A DNA stretch of 64,000 bases. Source: Halobellus inordinatus (GTDB taxonomy: Archaea; Halobacteriota; Halobacteria; Halobacteriales; Haloferacaceae). The stretch spans positions 1-64,000 of the forward strand of contig NZ_JANHAV010000012.1 of assembly GCF_024464655.1 (NCBI RefSeq). Direction: 5' to 3'. A program made the position numbers and the translations under genes. The notes under the pieces were generated by a model. It did no database searches. It had not been told where the DNA came from and worked only from the letters and a program-made list of their open reading frames with translations. This document shows positions 26,693 through 34,390 of the stretch, in pieces (positions within the stretch are counted from its first letter, which is position 1; each line of letters opens with the position of its first letter).

Positions 26693-26810
26693 GCGGAGCG
26701 ACCGACGAATCCCAGAGAGTGAGATTCGGCGACTGCGTTTTGTACGTCGATTCGATAGCTACGACGTCCAGTAATCGGTATCCGACGACGGCCATCTCGA
26801 CTCACTACCT

Positions 26811-27323
26811 ATGCAACACCAACGCCAGCGGATCGAACGCTACGTTACGGATCATCCCGGGACCCACTTCAGCGAACTCAGCCGCGAACTCGACCTGGCA
26901 GCAGGGCAAGTCCAGTATCACGTCCGGAAACTGCTGAAACGCGACACACTCGTGCAGAAGCAACTGTACGGCCGGACGCACTACTACCCCCCGACGTACG
27001 ACGAGTGGGAACAGAGCGCGCTCGCGCTGCTCCGACGCGAGACGGCGCGGGAGATCCTCGTCACACTGTTAGAACGCGGGCCGTCCCATCCCGACGAGGT
27101 AGCTGCGGCCGTCGGCGTCGCGAGAGCGACGCTCGAACACCACGTCGACCACCTCACTGAGCAGGAAATCGTCGAGAAGGAGTACGGCCGAAACAACCGC
27201 GTGACGCTCTCGGTCGTCGATCCCGAAGCGACAGCGGACCTGCTCGTCGCGATCGAGCCGTCGCTCCCCGATCGGCTGGTCGATCGGTTCGTCGTCCTCC
27301 TCGACGACATCTTCGGTGAGTAA
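26811..27323 (+). CDS. Winged-helix transcriptional regulator with two HTH domains
   Basis: 170 aa. The first winged helix (1-65) includes FSELSRELDLAAGQVQYHVR, and the second (about 75-140) includes HPDEVAAAVGVARATLEHHV. Both are ArsR/MarR-like. No metal-binding cysteines are visible, so a copper signal would have to come through a partner such as the upstream membrane protein. Convergent downstream is the SafE-SCO pair, so it may control copper-centre assembly genes. Confidence 0.85.
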   Translation: MQHQRQRIERYVTDHPGTHFSELSRELDLAAGQVQYHVRKLLKRDTLVQKQLYGRTHYYPPTYDEWEQSALALLRRETAREILVTLLERGPSHPDEVAAAVGVARATLEHHVDHLTEQEIVEKEYGRNNRVTLSVVDPEATADLLVAIEPSLPDRLVDRFVVLLDDIFGE

Positions 27324-27367
27324 GCGGGGCCGAAGGGGCTCCGATTCTCGCGAGCGATCGCGACCAA

Positions 27368-28225
27368 CTACAATGGCTGATAATGCGGGAGGCTGAACAG
27401 ATGCGGGACCGCGATGCCGAACAGACGTAATCCCGCGAGGAGCGTGTGTGCGCCCAACAGCAGGAAAACGGCCCCCAAGAGCCGGTGAACGAGGCGTCGG
27501 CGTCGCGAGCCGATAGACTGGAACAACGTCCCGTAGAGGAACAGCGCGGGGAAGGTTCCGAGCCCGAGTGCAGCGAGCGAAATCGCGCCGAAGGCGGGGT
27601 CGGCCTGGCTGAACGCATAGAGGAACGCGGGATACAGCAGCGGACACGGGAGAAATCCGTGGACGAATCCCAACGCGAAGATGCGTTCGGAGCCGACCCA
27701 CCGGTCGATGCGGGGAGACAAAAACGCGTGAATCCGTCGAAACAGTCGATCGAGGAGCGGGAGGTGATCGACGATCGCCGTGCCACTCCCAGTAAGATAG
27801 CCGACCCCCGCGGCGACGATTGTGAGTCCGACAGCGACGCCCGCGACCGCCCGGATCTCGTCGCCGAAGGGTACCGTCGTCGCGGCCGACGCGAACAGTA
27901 GACTCCCGAGCAGTCCAAACGCCGCGCCCAGGATCGTGTAGATCGTGACGCGCCCTGCGTTGAAAAGCAGGTGCTGGCGGACCGCATACAGCGAGAGGAA
28001 GTCGTCGTCGCGGGCGCTAGTGGGTCCGCCAGCACCGCCAGCGCGTCCACCGTCCATCCGATCGGCGTACATCGACACGAGCGGTCCGCACATCCCGAGA
28101 CAGTGGCCGGTTCCGAACAGGCCGACGAGCACGAACAGGCCGAGTTCGACCGTGCGCGTCGTCGGCGGTTGGGCCCCCGGGGCGACGCACGTCCCCCCGG
28201 TCTGCAGGAGCGCGTCGACGATCAC
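27368..28225 (-). CDS. SafE/UreH-like membrane protein (copper-centre maturation type)
   Basis: 285 aa from the GTG at 28225, which overlaps the SCO stop as GTGA. The frame stays open for a further kilobase upstream, but that part is the antisense and frame shadow of the SCO gene and beyond. Six to seven helices; the first carries GTGHCLGMCGP, the Cys-rich motif of the sulfite exporter TauE/SafE subgroup related to DsbD_2, and a second motif, FVHGFLPCPLLYPA, adds His and Cys. Members lie beside cytochrome oxidase or nitrous oxide reductase genes and are thought to move copper or electrons. Pairing with SCO supports that role. Confidence 0.85.
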   Translation of the reverse strand: MIVDALLQTGGTCVAPGAQPPTTRTVELGLFVLVGLFGTGHCLGMCGPLVSMYADRMDGGRAGGAGGPTSARDDDFLSLYAVRQHLLFNAGRVTIYTILGAAFGLLGSLLFASAATTVPFGDEIRAVAGVAVGLTIVAAGVGYLTGSGTAIVDHLPLLDRLFRRIHAFLSPRIDRWVGSERIFALGFVHGFLPCPLLYPAFLYAFSQADPAFGAISLAALGLGTFPALFLYGTLFQSIGSRRRRLVHRLLGAVFLLLGAHTLLAGLRLFGIAVPHLFSLPHYQPL

Positions 28226-28902
28226 GCTTGCAGGACGGTCTCCAGATCCGACCACACGCGGTCGCCCGCCGGGTCGTTGCCGGTGTAGGCCCGTTCGACG
28301 TAGCCGTCGGCGTTCGCCAAGAGCAGGAGGCCGAGGTGGTTGTACATATACATACTGCTCTCGGTCTCGCTCGTCTTCTCGAAGGTGACGCCGTAGGTCT
28401 CCTGGACCACCTCCTTTGCGTGGTCGTGATCGTCGGGGCGGAGGAAGTGCCAGTTGCCGGCGTCGAGATCGACGTTCATCATCTCGGCGTACTCTTCGAG
28501 CCGCGCCGCGTCGTCGCGCTTCGGATCGAAGGTGACAGGGAGGAACGTGACGTCGTCGCCGTAGCCAGCTTCGATGGCGTTCGTCTGGACTTTTCGCATC
28601 GAGGAGATGAGGAACGGGCAGACCGTGTTGCAGTGGCTGTAGAAAAACGTCATTACGACGGCGGTGTCGAGGTCGCCGACCGAGACGCTTTGATCGGTAG
28701 TGGCCGCCGGGAGGGTGACGTCCGGGAGTTCCTGGCCGTAGGCCGGATACGGGAGGTTCGCACTGCGGATAGTCTGGTCGTCCGGCTTTCCGAGGACGGT
28801 GTTCCCACCGCCGCCGAAGACGCTTGAAACCCCGCCGAGACAACCAGCGCTCGCAGCGAGGCCGGCCCCGCCTGCCGTCGCAAGAAACGTGCGTCGTCGC
28901 AT
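28222..28902 (-). CDS. SCO1/SenC-family copper chaperone/thioredoxin-like lipoprotein
   Basis: 226 aa. The N-terminus MRRRTFLATAGGAGLA with lipobox SAGC marks a Tat-exported lipoprotein. The thioredoxin-fold core has the copper-binding CxxxC as SHCNTVC (about residue 102), and the third ligand is likely His in YMYNHLG (about 185). SCO proteins deliver copper to CuA sites. It is translationally coupled to the SafE-like gene. A second SCO gene lies at 39940 and shares the SHCNTVC segment. Confidence 0.93.
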   Translation of the reverse strand: MRRRTFLATAGGAGLAASAGCLGGVSSVFGGGGNTVLGKPDDQTIRSANLPYPAYGQELPDVTLPAATTDQSVSVGDLDTAVVMTFFYSHCNTVCPFLISSMRKVQTNAIEAGYGDDVTFLPVTFDPKRDDAARLEEYAEMMNVDLDAGNWHFLRPDDHDHAKEVVQETYGVTFEKTSETESSMYMYNHLGLLLLANADGYVERAYTGNDPAGDRVWSDLETVLQA

Positions 28903-29051
28903 TGGATGCTACCACGTACTGTCCGATGAAAGGCCGTCTGGTACGTTCCTCGAATACCGGAGAGAGTCGCTGTGACACGGTATCACTGGGCCTGTCGAAG
29001 CAGGCCAGACCTGACAGAAGACACTTACGTTGGTCTGGAAATAGCAAATAT

Positions 29052-29738
29052 ATGAAACGTCGGAGCGTTCTGACCACGGCAGGGGTCTCCTGGCTCTTTC
29101 TCTCAGGGTGCATCGCGAGGAGTCCCGGCAGCTCTCGGCAGTCCGATTCATCCGAAGCGCCCACTGGGACCGCTCGCTCGGCTACGTCGTCCGCGGACAC
29201 GACGGACGAGGAGCCGCCACCGATTATGGAGGGACAGGGTCCGGCCCGTGGCGAGAGCGACGTCGAACTCGAGGTCGAGGAAGTCGAAGACGACGAGGAG
29301 GTGACGTACGTCGAGGACGAACACGCGGTCCGGTACGTCGCCGCGTGGCGCTACACGAATCGAGACGAAGTCGACGAAGGCGAGCCGCCCGAGCGTGAAC
29401 CCGTCTACGAGACGACGCCGTTCGAACAGTGGGCGAAGACGCAGTGTACCAGCGCCGCCGCACGAACGGCCGCCGAACACGTCAACGACCAACTCGAAAC
29501 CGACGAGGTCGGCGGCGGCATCACGAGCGCCGTGGAGGGTAAAGACCTCGTCGCGGTCATCTCGGTCCAGACGATCCTCGATCGAGACGGCGATCCAGTC
29601 AGTGAGACCGCAGTTACGTTCGATGCACTCGTCGCAGCGACGCCCGCGAACGTCCGCGGGACGTACCGCTTGGACGCCGAAGAATACCAGATGACCGTAC
29701 CCGTGTACGCACAGTACCGCGTACTCCAGCAGGAATGA
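29052..29738 (+). CDS. Uncharacterised lipoprotein
   Basis: 228 aa from the ATG at 29052. MKRRSVLTTAGVSWLFLSGC gives a Tat-like signal with lipobox. A Ser/Thr/Asp-rich linker (to about 65), an acidic segment (VELEVEEVEDDEEV) and a folded C-terminal part with one cysteine (KTQCTSAAART) follow. No known family was recognised. The phrase YVEDEHAVRYVAAWRYTN suggests an extracellular beta-rich domain. It is divergent from the SCO gene and may be unrelated to copper. Confidence 0.75.
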   Translation: MKRRSVLTTAGVSWLFLSGCIARSPGSSRQSDSSEAPTGTARSATSSADTTDEEPPPIMEGQGPARGESDVELEVEEVEDDEEVTYVEDEHAVRYVAAWRYTNRDEVDEGEPPEREPVYETTPFEQWAKTQCTSAAARTAAEHVNDQLETDEVGGGITSAVEGKDLVAVISVQTILDRDGDPVSETAVTFDALVAATPANVRGTYRLDAEEYQMTVPVYAQYRVLQQE

Positions 29739-29779
29739 CGGACGGATTGGAGGGAAAGAAATGTCGACGAAATCGCATT

Positions 29780-29851
29780 TCAGGGGCCGAATCCGAGGAG
29801 GCCGAGGACGATGAGCGTGATCCCACCTAGTATCGCGAAGAAGGCGGTCAT
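29780..29851 (-). CDS. Possible 23-aa hydrophobic peptide
   Basis: ATG 29851 to TGA 29780 encodes MTAFFAILGGITLIVLGLL and four more residues (GFGP): a single membrane helix with nothing else. The segment is free of other genes (29739-30013) and its sequence is clearly compositionally shaped. Tiny one-helix proteins of this sort are common in haloarchaea. No promoter is obvious. Confidence 0.35.
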   Translation of the reverse strand: MTAFFAILGGITLIVLGLLGFGP

Positions 29852-30013
29852 AACACACGAATCGTTCCTTTACAGGCTGCCAAGGCGAATGCCACGGGGA
29901 TTGGCTCCCGGGCAATTCACCAATCAGCACGCTCGCTCTAGTGGTTGCTCCGCATACTCAGGCCGCGAAAGGGACGCCGTAACAGAAGTTCCGTGACGAC
30001 CGCGTCCGAAAAC

Positions 30014-30853
30014 TCACCAGAGCGCGTAGGCAGCGACAGCGAGAGCAACGACGGTCCAGCCGACGAGTGAGAGCACTCCGACCACTGGTTCGACCGCGGC
30101 GGTCGCCTCGACCGTCGCCGCGTCGAGGACGGTCGCGAAGACGAGTCCTCGATACGCGCCGCCAGGACCGAGTGCGACGGCCGTCGGCAGGCCGCCAACG
30201 TCGAGAAATCCCCGCTGCAGGGCCGCGAGCGCCCCGACGTCAGCGCCGACTGCCAGGACCGCCCAGAGACCGAGCGCCAGGCCGACGGCGCTCTTGGCAC
30301 TGCGAGCGACTGCAGAGACGGCGAGTGCACCGGCCAGCGCGGCGAGGCCCAGAAGCGTCGCGACGGCGACGAACCGAGCGAACAGAAGCGGCGAGTCCGC
30401 ACCGCGCTGGGCGGCGTAGATCGGCGACGTGCCGTCACCCGAGAGCACGACGAAGACGAGCGCGGGGAGCGCTGCTGCGGCGACGCCGAGCGCGAGGATC
30501 ACGCCACGGCCGAGAAACGTCCCCAAAACGATCGACGACCGCGACGGCGGGAGCGTGGCGTGAACGGCCAGTTCTCCGCGTTCCCGATCGGAGACGAACA
30601 CGCGATAGCCGATCGCGAATGCGAGGACGGGGACCAGCAGTTCGACCGGCGTGAGGAGGTCGACGACGGTCGGGACGTAGCCGGACGCGTGGCCGCCGCC
30701 GGCCCACGTGAATCCGAGCAGGAGGAGCGAAAAGCCGACGAAGAGGACGATCGTGCCCCGGTTTCGCGTGACGGTCTTGACCTCTCGACGGGCGATAGCG
30801 GCGACGTGGACCCTGTTGAGGGCGATTGCGCGTAGCGGGTCGACCGCACTCAT
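30014..30853 (-). CDS. NosY-type ABC transporter permease
   Basis: 279 aa with six predicted helices and the N-terminal IARREVKTVTRNRGTIVLF typical of ABC-2 permeases of the Nos system. It overlaps the ATPase gene upstream (ATGA). NosY with NosF forms an ABC exporter in the membrane; with NosD it is needed to assemble the copper sites of nitrous oxide reductase. It is the last gene of nosLDFY. Confidence 0.9.
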   Translation of the reverse strand: MSAVDPLRAIALNRVHVAAIARREVKTVTRNRGTIVLFVGFSLLLLGFTWAGGGHASGYVPTVVDLLTPVELLVPVLAFAIGYRVFVSDRERGELAVHATLPPSRSSIVLGTFLGRGVILALGVAAAALPALVFVVLSGDGTSPIYAAQRGADSPLLFARFVAVATLLGLAALAGALAVSAVARSAKSAVGLALGLWAVLAVGADVGALAALQRGFLDVGGLPTAVALGPGGAYRGLVFATVLDAATVEATAAVEPVVGVLSLVGWTVVALAVAAYALW

Positions 30854-31596
30854 ACGGGTTCACCACCAGAGGCGCGACCGGGGTCAGCCGTCTCTCGACC
30901 GCTCCGAACGGTCGTCTCGCCGTCGACAGCGTCGTCGTAGGCCGTCGCGAACGCTGTTCCCTCGATCGGGAGTGTTCGGTCGGCCTGCAACCGCCCGCGG
31001 TCGAGGAGCAGCGCGCGGTCGGCGACGCGCTCTACGGTCGGCAAGTCGTGTGTGGCGACGACGACGCCGCAGTCCTCGCCGGCGAGCGTCGCACAGCTCT
31101 CGAAGACCCGTCTGGTCATCGTGCGATCGAGGCCGCTCGTGGGTTCGTCGAGGACGACGAGACCGGGGTCGCCGACGCCCGCGACCGCGACGCCGAGTAA
31201 GCGCAACATACCGCCGGAGAGCGCGCCGACACGTCGGTCGGCGACGTGCGCCAAGCCGACCCGATCGAGCAGTTCCTCGGGCGTCGGCCCGTCACCGACG
31301 AGCGCGTCGTAGTACCGGACCGTCTCGCCGACCGTCAGGTCGTCCCGAGGGCGGAACGACTGCGGGAGGTAGCCGACCGCGTGCGTTCCCTCCGTCACCG
31401 GATACGCGACCGTGCCGCTCGTCGGGGTCGCGACGCCCGCAAGCGTCCGTAAGAAGGTCGACTTGCCGCCGCCGTTCGGGCCGACGACAGCCGTCACCGA
31501 TCCCGGATGGATCGACGCGGAGACACCGGCGAGTGCCGAGACAGGGCCGTACTCGCAGGCGACGTTCGAGGCGGTCACCACTGGGTTGTCCGTCAT
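30850..31596 (-). CDS. NosF-type ABC transporter ATP-binding protein
   Basis: 248 aa. Walker A GPNGGGKSTFL, signature LSGGMLRLLGV, Walker B GLVVLDEPTSGLD and the H-loop ATHDLPTVE are all present in order. The signature is followed by M rather than Q, as seen in NosF-like proteins. It pairs with the NosY permease and overlaps nosD by 4 nt. It energises the NosDFY complex that serves copper-site assembly. Confidence 0.92.
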   Translation of the reverse strand: MTDNPVVTASNVACEYGPVSALAGVSASIHPGSVTAVVGPNGGGKSTFLRTLAGVATPTSGTVAYPVTEGTHAVGYLPQSFRPRDDLTVGETVRYYDALVGDGPTPEELLDRVGLAHVADRRVGALSGGMLRLLGVAVAGVGDPGLVVLDEPTSGLDRTMTRRVFESCATLAGEDCGVVVATHDLPTVERVADRALLLDRGRLQADRTLPIEGTAFATAYDDAVDGETTVRSGRETADPGRASGGEPV

Positions 31597-33524
31597 CTAT
31601 CGAAGTTCGTGGTCACGAGTGAGTCGTTCATCATACGTTGAGAGTCATTTCGCGCGACCGCCAGCAGGTCGGGGTTCACGGGCGTGGCGGCCGGCCGCTG
31701 GTCGACAATGCCGCCGCTGCGCATCCCGGGGACGGTGCCGCGAAGTTCGCGGAGGGCGAGGAGACCGGGCGACTCCGAGAGGAGACGAGTTCCCGGCGCA
31801 CCGTACCGTGCGTCGACGGCGCTCGTCGGGCGATACGGGCGATCGACGGCGTCGACTGGGCCGCCCGCCGCTCGCGCCCAGTAGTTCCCGCCCCCGGCGC
31901 TCGACCAGACGCGCGTCGCGCCACCGGTTGCATCCGCGGGCCGGTCGTTGTCCACGAAGTCGTTGGCGAGGACGCGGTTGGAGGCGACGATCCCGGTCGC
32001 GTCGGCCCCGACGCCGTTCCGCAGGAGGACGTTGTGTTCGTACAGCGAGCGCCGCGTTCCGATCTCCAGGCCGACCTCGTTACCGACGAGTCGGTTTCGC
32101 GCGACGTAGGAGTCGCTGCCGGCCGTGACGATCCCCCGACCCGAGTCACGAACGTCGTTGCCGACGAGCGCGTTCCCCGAGGGACGAGTCATCACGACGA
32201 GACCAGTGTCGGTATCGCGGGCGACGTTCTCGGCGAGCAGCGTCTCGGAAGTGAACATCAGGTGCGTCCCAAAGCGGACGTCCCGCATACGGCTGTCACG
32301 GACGACGAGGCCGTTCGACCGGTGGGAATAGACGCCGTCGAGCGTCCCGCTGAACGTCGAGTGCTGTACGACCGCCGACGTCGCTTCCATCGCCATCACG
32401 CCCATATAGCCCGCGCCGTCGGTCGCGGTTCCGTGAACGGTGACGTCCTCGACGAGCGTCTTGTTCGTCTGCCGGAGCAAGACGCCGTTCGACGGCGTCC
32501 GCACCGTGACGTCGGCAACCAGAGCCCCAGAAGTGTTCACGAACGCGACGCCGGCGTCGCCGCGGCCGTACGTCTGCTTGACGTGCGTGTCCCACGCCTC
32601 GCTCCCGTTACCGACGTCGATGGTCTCCGTGCCGACCTCTGTCACCGCGAGGCCGACGACGGCGACGCGGTCGCTCGTCACTGTAACGCCGGTCCCGTTC
32701 GACCCGGCCGAGACAACGGTTTCTGGGCCCGCCCCACGGAGCGTTATGGGGTGGTCGATCCGAACGCGTTCTCCATACGTTCCGGGTGGGACGTAGACGG
32801 TCGTATTCGGTGGCGCGGCGTCGACGGCGCGCTGGATGCTGGGTGCGTCCTCGCCGACGACCTGCGAGACGGGGCGGTCTGCGAGTGACCTGACCTCCGT
32901 AGCGGTCCGATTCGCCGCCTGGTCCCTGGATTCGACGGTCTCGGGCCACGAGCGTGTGCGAGACGGGCCGTCGATTCGATCGCGGACGGTCGCCCACGAC
33001 CAGACTGTCGCGTCGGAACCGACGCGGTCGGCGAACTGCCGGGCGCCCGCCGCGTCGCTGAACGGAACGATGGCGCGCCCACGCGACTGCCCGGCCGAAG
33101 CGGAGCGCTCGGGGACGATCACGTAGTGTGCATCGGCCGCTGTGGTCCACCCCGGGCGGCCCGCAGTGGGGACCGGATACCCGGCGTCGCTCACCGTCGG
33201 CGACGTCCCGGCGAAGTCGCTGACGAAGACGCCGAGCGGCGGACCGAACCGCTGAGTGTGGCCCTCGCGACCGAGCGCGGCGACGAGCGAGCCGATACCG
33301 TAGTAGCCGACGACCGTCTCGAACTGGGCGTAGGAGACCTGCGCTTTCGGGACGACAGCCCCCGCAGCCTGTGTCTCACGGACAGTCTCCGCCGTCAGAC
33401 CGGAGCTAGCTGTGGTGCCGAACGAGACGGGCTCGGGGTCGTGGGTCGCGTCCGCCACGAACGCGCCGCCGTACGCGGTCACAAGGATGAGCACAGCGGC
33501 GGCGAGGGCGGCGTCCCGACGCAT
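31593..33524 (-). CDS. NosD copper-site assembly protein with N-terminal NosL-like domain
   Basis: 643 aa. A signal-anchor helix (AALAAAVLILVTAYGGAFV) is followed by about 190 residues resembling NosL: DAHYVIVPERSASAG, then GRAIVPFSDAAGARQFADRV. From about residue 220 comes the NosD right-handed beta-helix, starting IQRAVDAAPPNTTVYVPPGT and continuing through many short repeats (VVRDSRMRDV, LVGNDVRDSG) to about 540, with a C-terminal tail. The combined NosL-NosD layout is longer than standard NosD (about 450 aa). Overlaps with nosF imply a single transcript. Confidence 0.9.
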   Translation of the reverse strand: MRRDAALAAAVLILVTAYGGAFVADATHDPEPVSFGTTASSGLTAETVRETQAAGAVVPKAQVSYAQFETVVGYYGIGSLVAALGREGHTQRFGPPLGVFVSDFAGTSPTVSDAGYPVPTAGRPGWTTAADAHYVIVPERSASAGQSRGRAIVPFSDAAGARQFADRVGSDATVWSWATVRDRIDGPSRTRSWPETVESRDQAANRTATEVRSLADRPVSQVVGEDAPSIQRAVDAAPPNTTVYVPPGTYGERVRIDHPITLRGAGPETVVSAGSNGTGVTVTSDRVAVVGLAVTEVGTETIDVGNGSEAWDTHVKQTYGRGDAGVAFVNTSGALVADVTVRTPSNGVLLRQTNKTLVEDVTVHGTATDGAGYMGVMAMEATSAVVQHSTFSGTLDGVYSHRSNGLVVRDSRMRDVRFGTHLMFTSETLLAENVARDTDTGLVVMTRPSGNALVGNDVRDSGRGIVTAGSDSYVARNRLVGNEVGLEIGTRRSLYEHNVLLRNGVGADATGIVASNRVLANDFVDNDRPADATGGATRVWSSAGGGNYWARAAGGPVDAVDRPYRPTSAVDARYGAPGTRLLSESPGLLALRELRGTVPGMRSGGIVDQRPAATPVNPDLLAVARNDSQRMMNDSLVTTNFDR

Positions 33525-33528
33525 CAGT

Positions 33529-34170
33529 TTACTCGAAGAAACTCGCGCGGTACTGCTCGGCGAGGTCGCGGTCGAAGGCGTCGAAGCCGACGACGTCCTC
33601 GGCCGTCAAGTCGTCGTACTGCTCGACGTACGCCGTCGCGTCGGCCTCAGTATCGAACGCCAGCGGATTGATCCGCATCGGGTCGTCGACTCGCTCTGAG
33701 TCCATCTCCAGGACGTAAGAGGCCGCGAGACCGTCGATCCAGTCGGTGGTGTCGTGGTCGTGGACGAACGCCGCCGCGATCGACGCATCGGCGTACGCCT
33801 CCTCGAAGTGCCCCGGATCGGCCGCGAACGACGCCATACAGCCGTTCGAGCAGAAGAATTTCGGCTCGGCGGACTCGTACTGGAGTTGGGCGTTGTAGTC
33901 CGGGAACTTCGCGGGCTTCATATTACAGACCGCACAGTTTGCGTCCTCGGGAACTTCGAGCGCGCTGAGTGAGGCTTCGCCGGTCTCGGTCGTCGTCGGT
34001 TCCGCGGTCGGCGTCGCCGTGTCCGTCTGCGTCGTGGTGGCCGTCTCGGTCTCCGTCGTCCCGCCGTCGCCAGTGCCGCTACAGCCTGCAAGCGCGAGTG
34101 TGAGTACCGCCCCGCCCGCACCGAGCGCGCGGCGACGAGTCAGTCCGTCGTTGTCGTGTGAATCTGACAT
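33529..34170 (-). CDS. NosL-family copper-binding lipoprotein
   Basis: 213 aa. A Tat signal (RRRALGAGGAVLTLALAGC) with lipobox Cys precedes a Thr-rich linker and the NosL domain (about 75-213). Copper-type motifs are CAVCNMKPAKFPD and FFCSNGCMASF, giving two CxxC/CxxxC-like pairs and Met. NosL delivers Cu(I) to the NosDFY system. It is the first gene of the nosLDFY operon, 4 nt before nosD, and divergent from the metal ATPase at 34391. No nosZ lies in the window. Confidence 0.9.
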   Translation of the reverse strand: MSDSHDNDGLTRRRALGAGGAVLTLALAGCSGTGDGGTTETETATTTQTDTATPTAEPTTTETGEASLSALEVPEDANCAVCNMKPAKFPDYNAQLQYESAEPKFFCSNGCMASFAADPGHFEEAYADASIAAAFVHDHDTTDWIDGLAASYVLEMDSERVDDPMRINPLAFDTEADATAYVEQYDDLTAEDVVGFDAFDRDLAEQYRASFFE

Positions 34171-34357
34171 AGACGAACGTAGCGTCGCTGCCCTGAAAGC
34201 CGATGTGGTAGGATCGTCGAAGACCGCCGGACGGAATCCGAGACGCCTATGTCGATGCAGTACCGAAGCGAGATATCGAAGCTGCTGTGCAGAAGTGTTA
34301 ATCTATCTCTTATTTTTTAATAATCACTGTGAATTTAGCCCGGGTAAATAGCAGATG

Positions 34358-34366
34358 AATTAATAA
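34358..34366 (+). promoter_or_regulatory. TATA box of the P1B ATPase gene
   Basis: AATTAATAA ends about 25 nt before the ATG at 34391, so the transcript would start at or next to that ATG. This argues against the upstream in-frame GTG at 34370 as the start. Further AT-rich runs at 34308-34325 may be a second promoter or the nosL promoter region. Confidence 0.5.
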
Positions 34367-34390
34367 GACGTGGATCCCACCGATCTAGTA

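Noticed and set aside
28226-29200. Long minus-strand open frame upstream of the SafE-like gene
   Set aside because: It is Arg/Pro/Gly-rich and covers the real SCO gene in another frame; the GTG at 28225 overlapping the SCO stop is the natural start.
34370-34390. GTG start for the P1B ATPase
   Set aside because: The TATA box at 34358-34366 would put transcription start downstream of this GTG.
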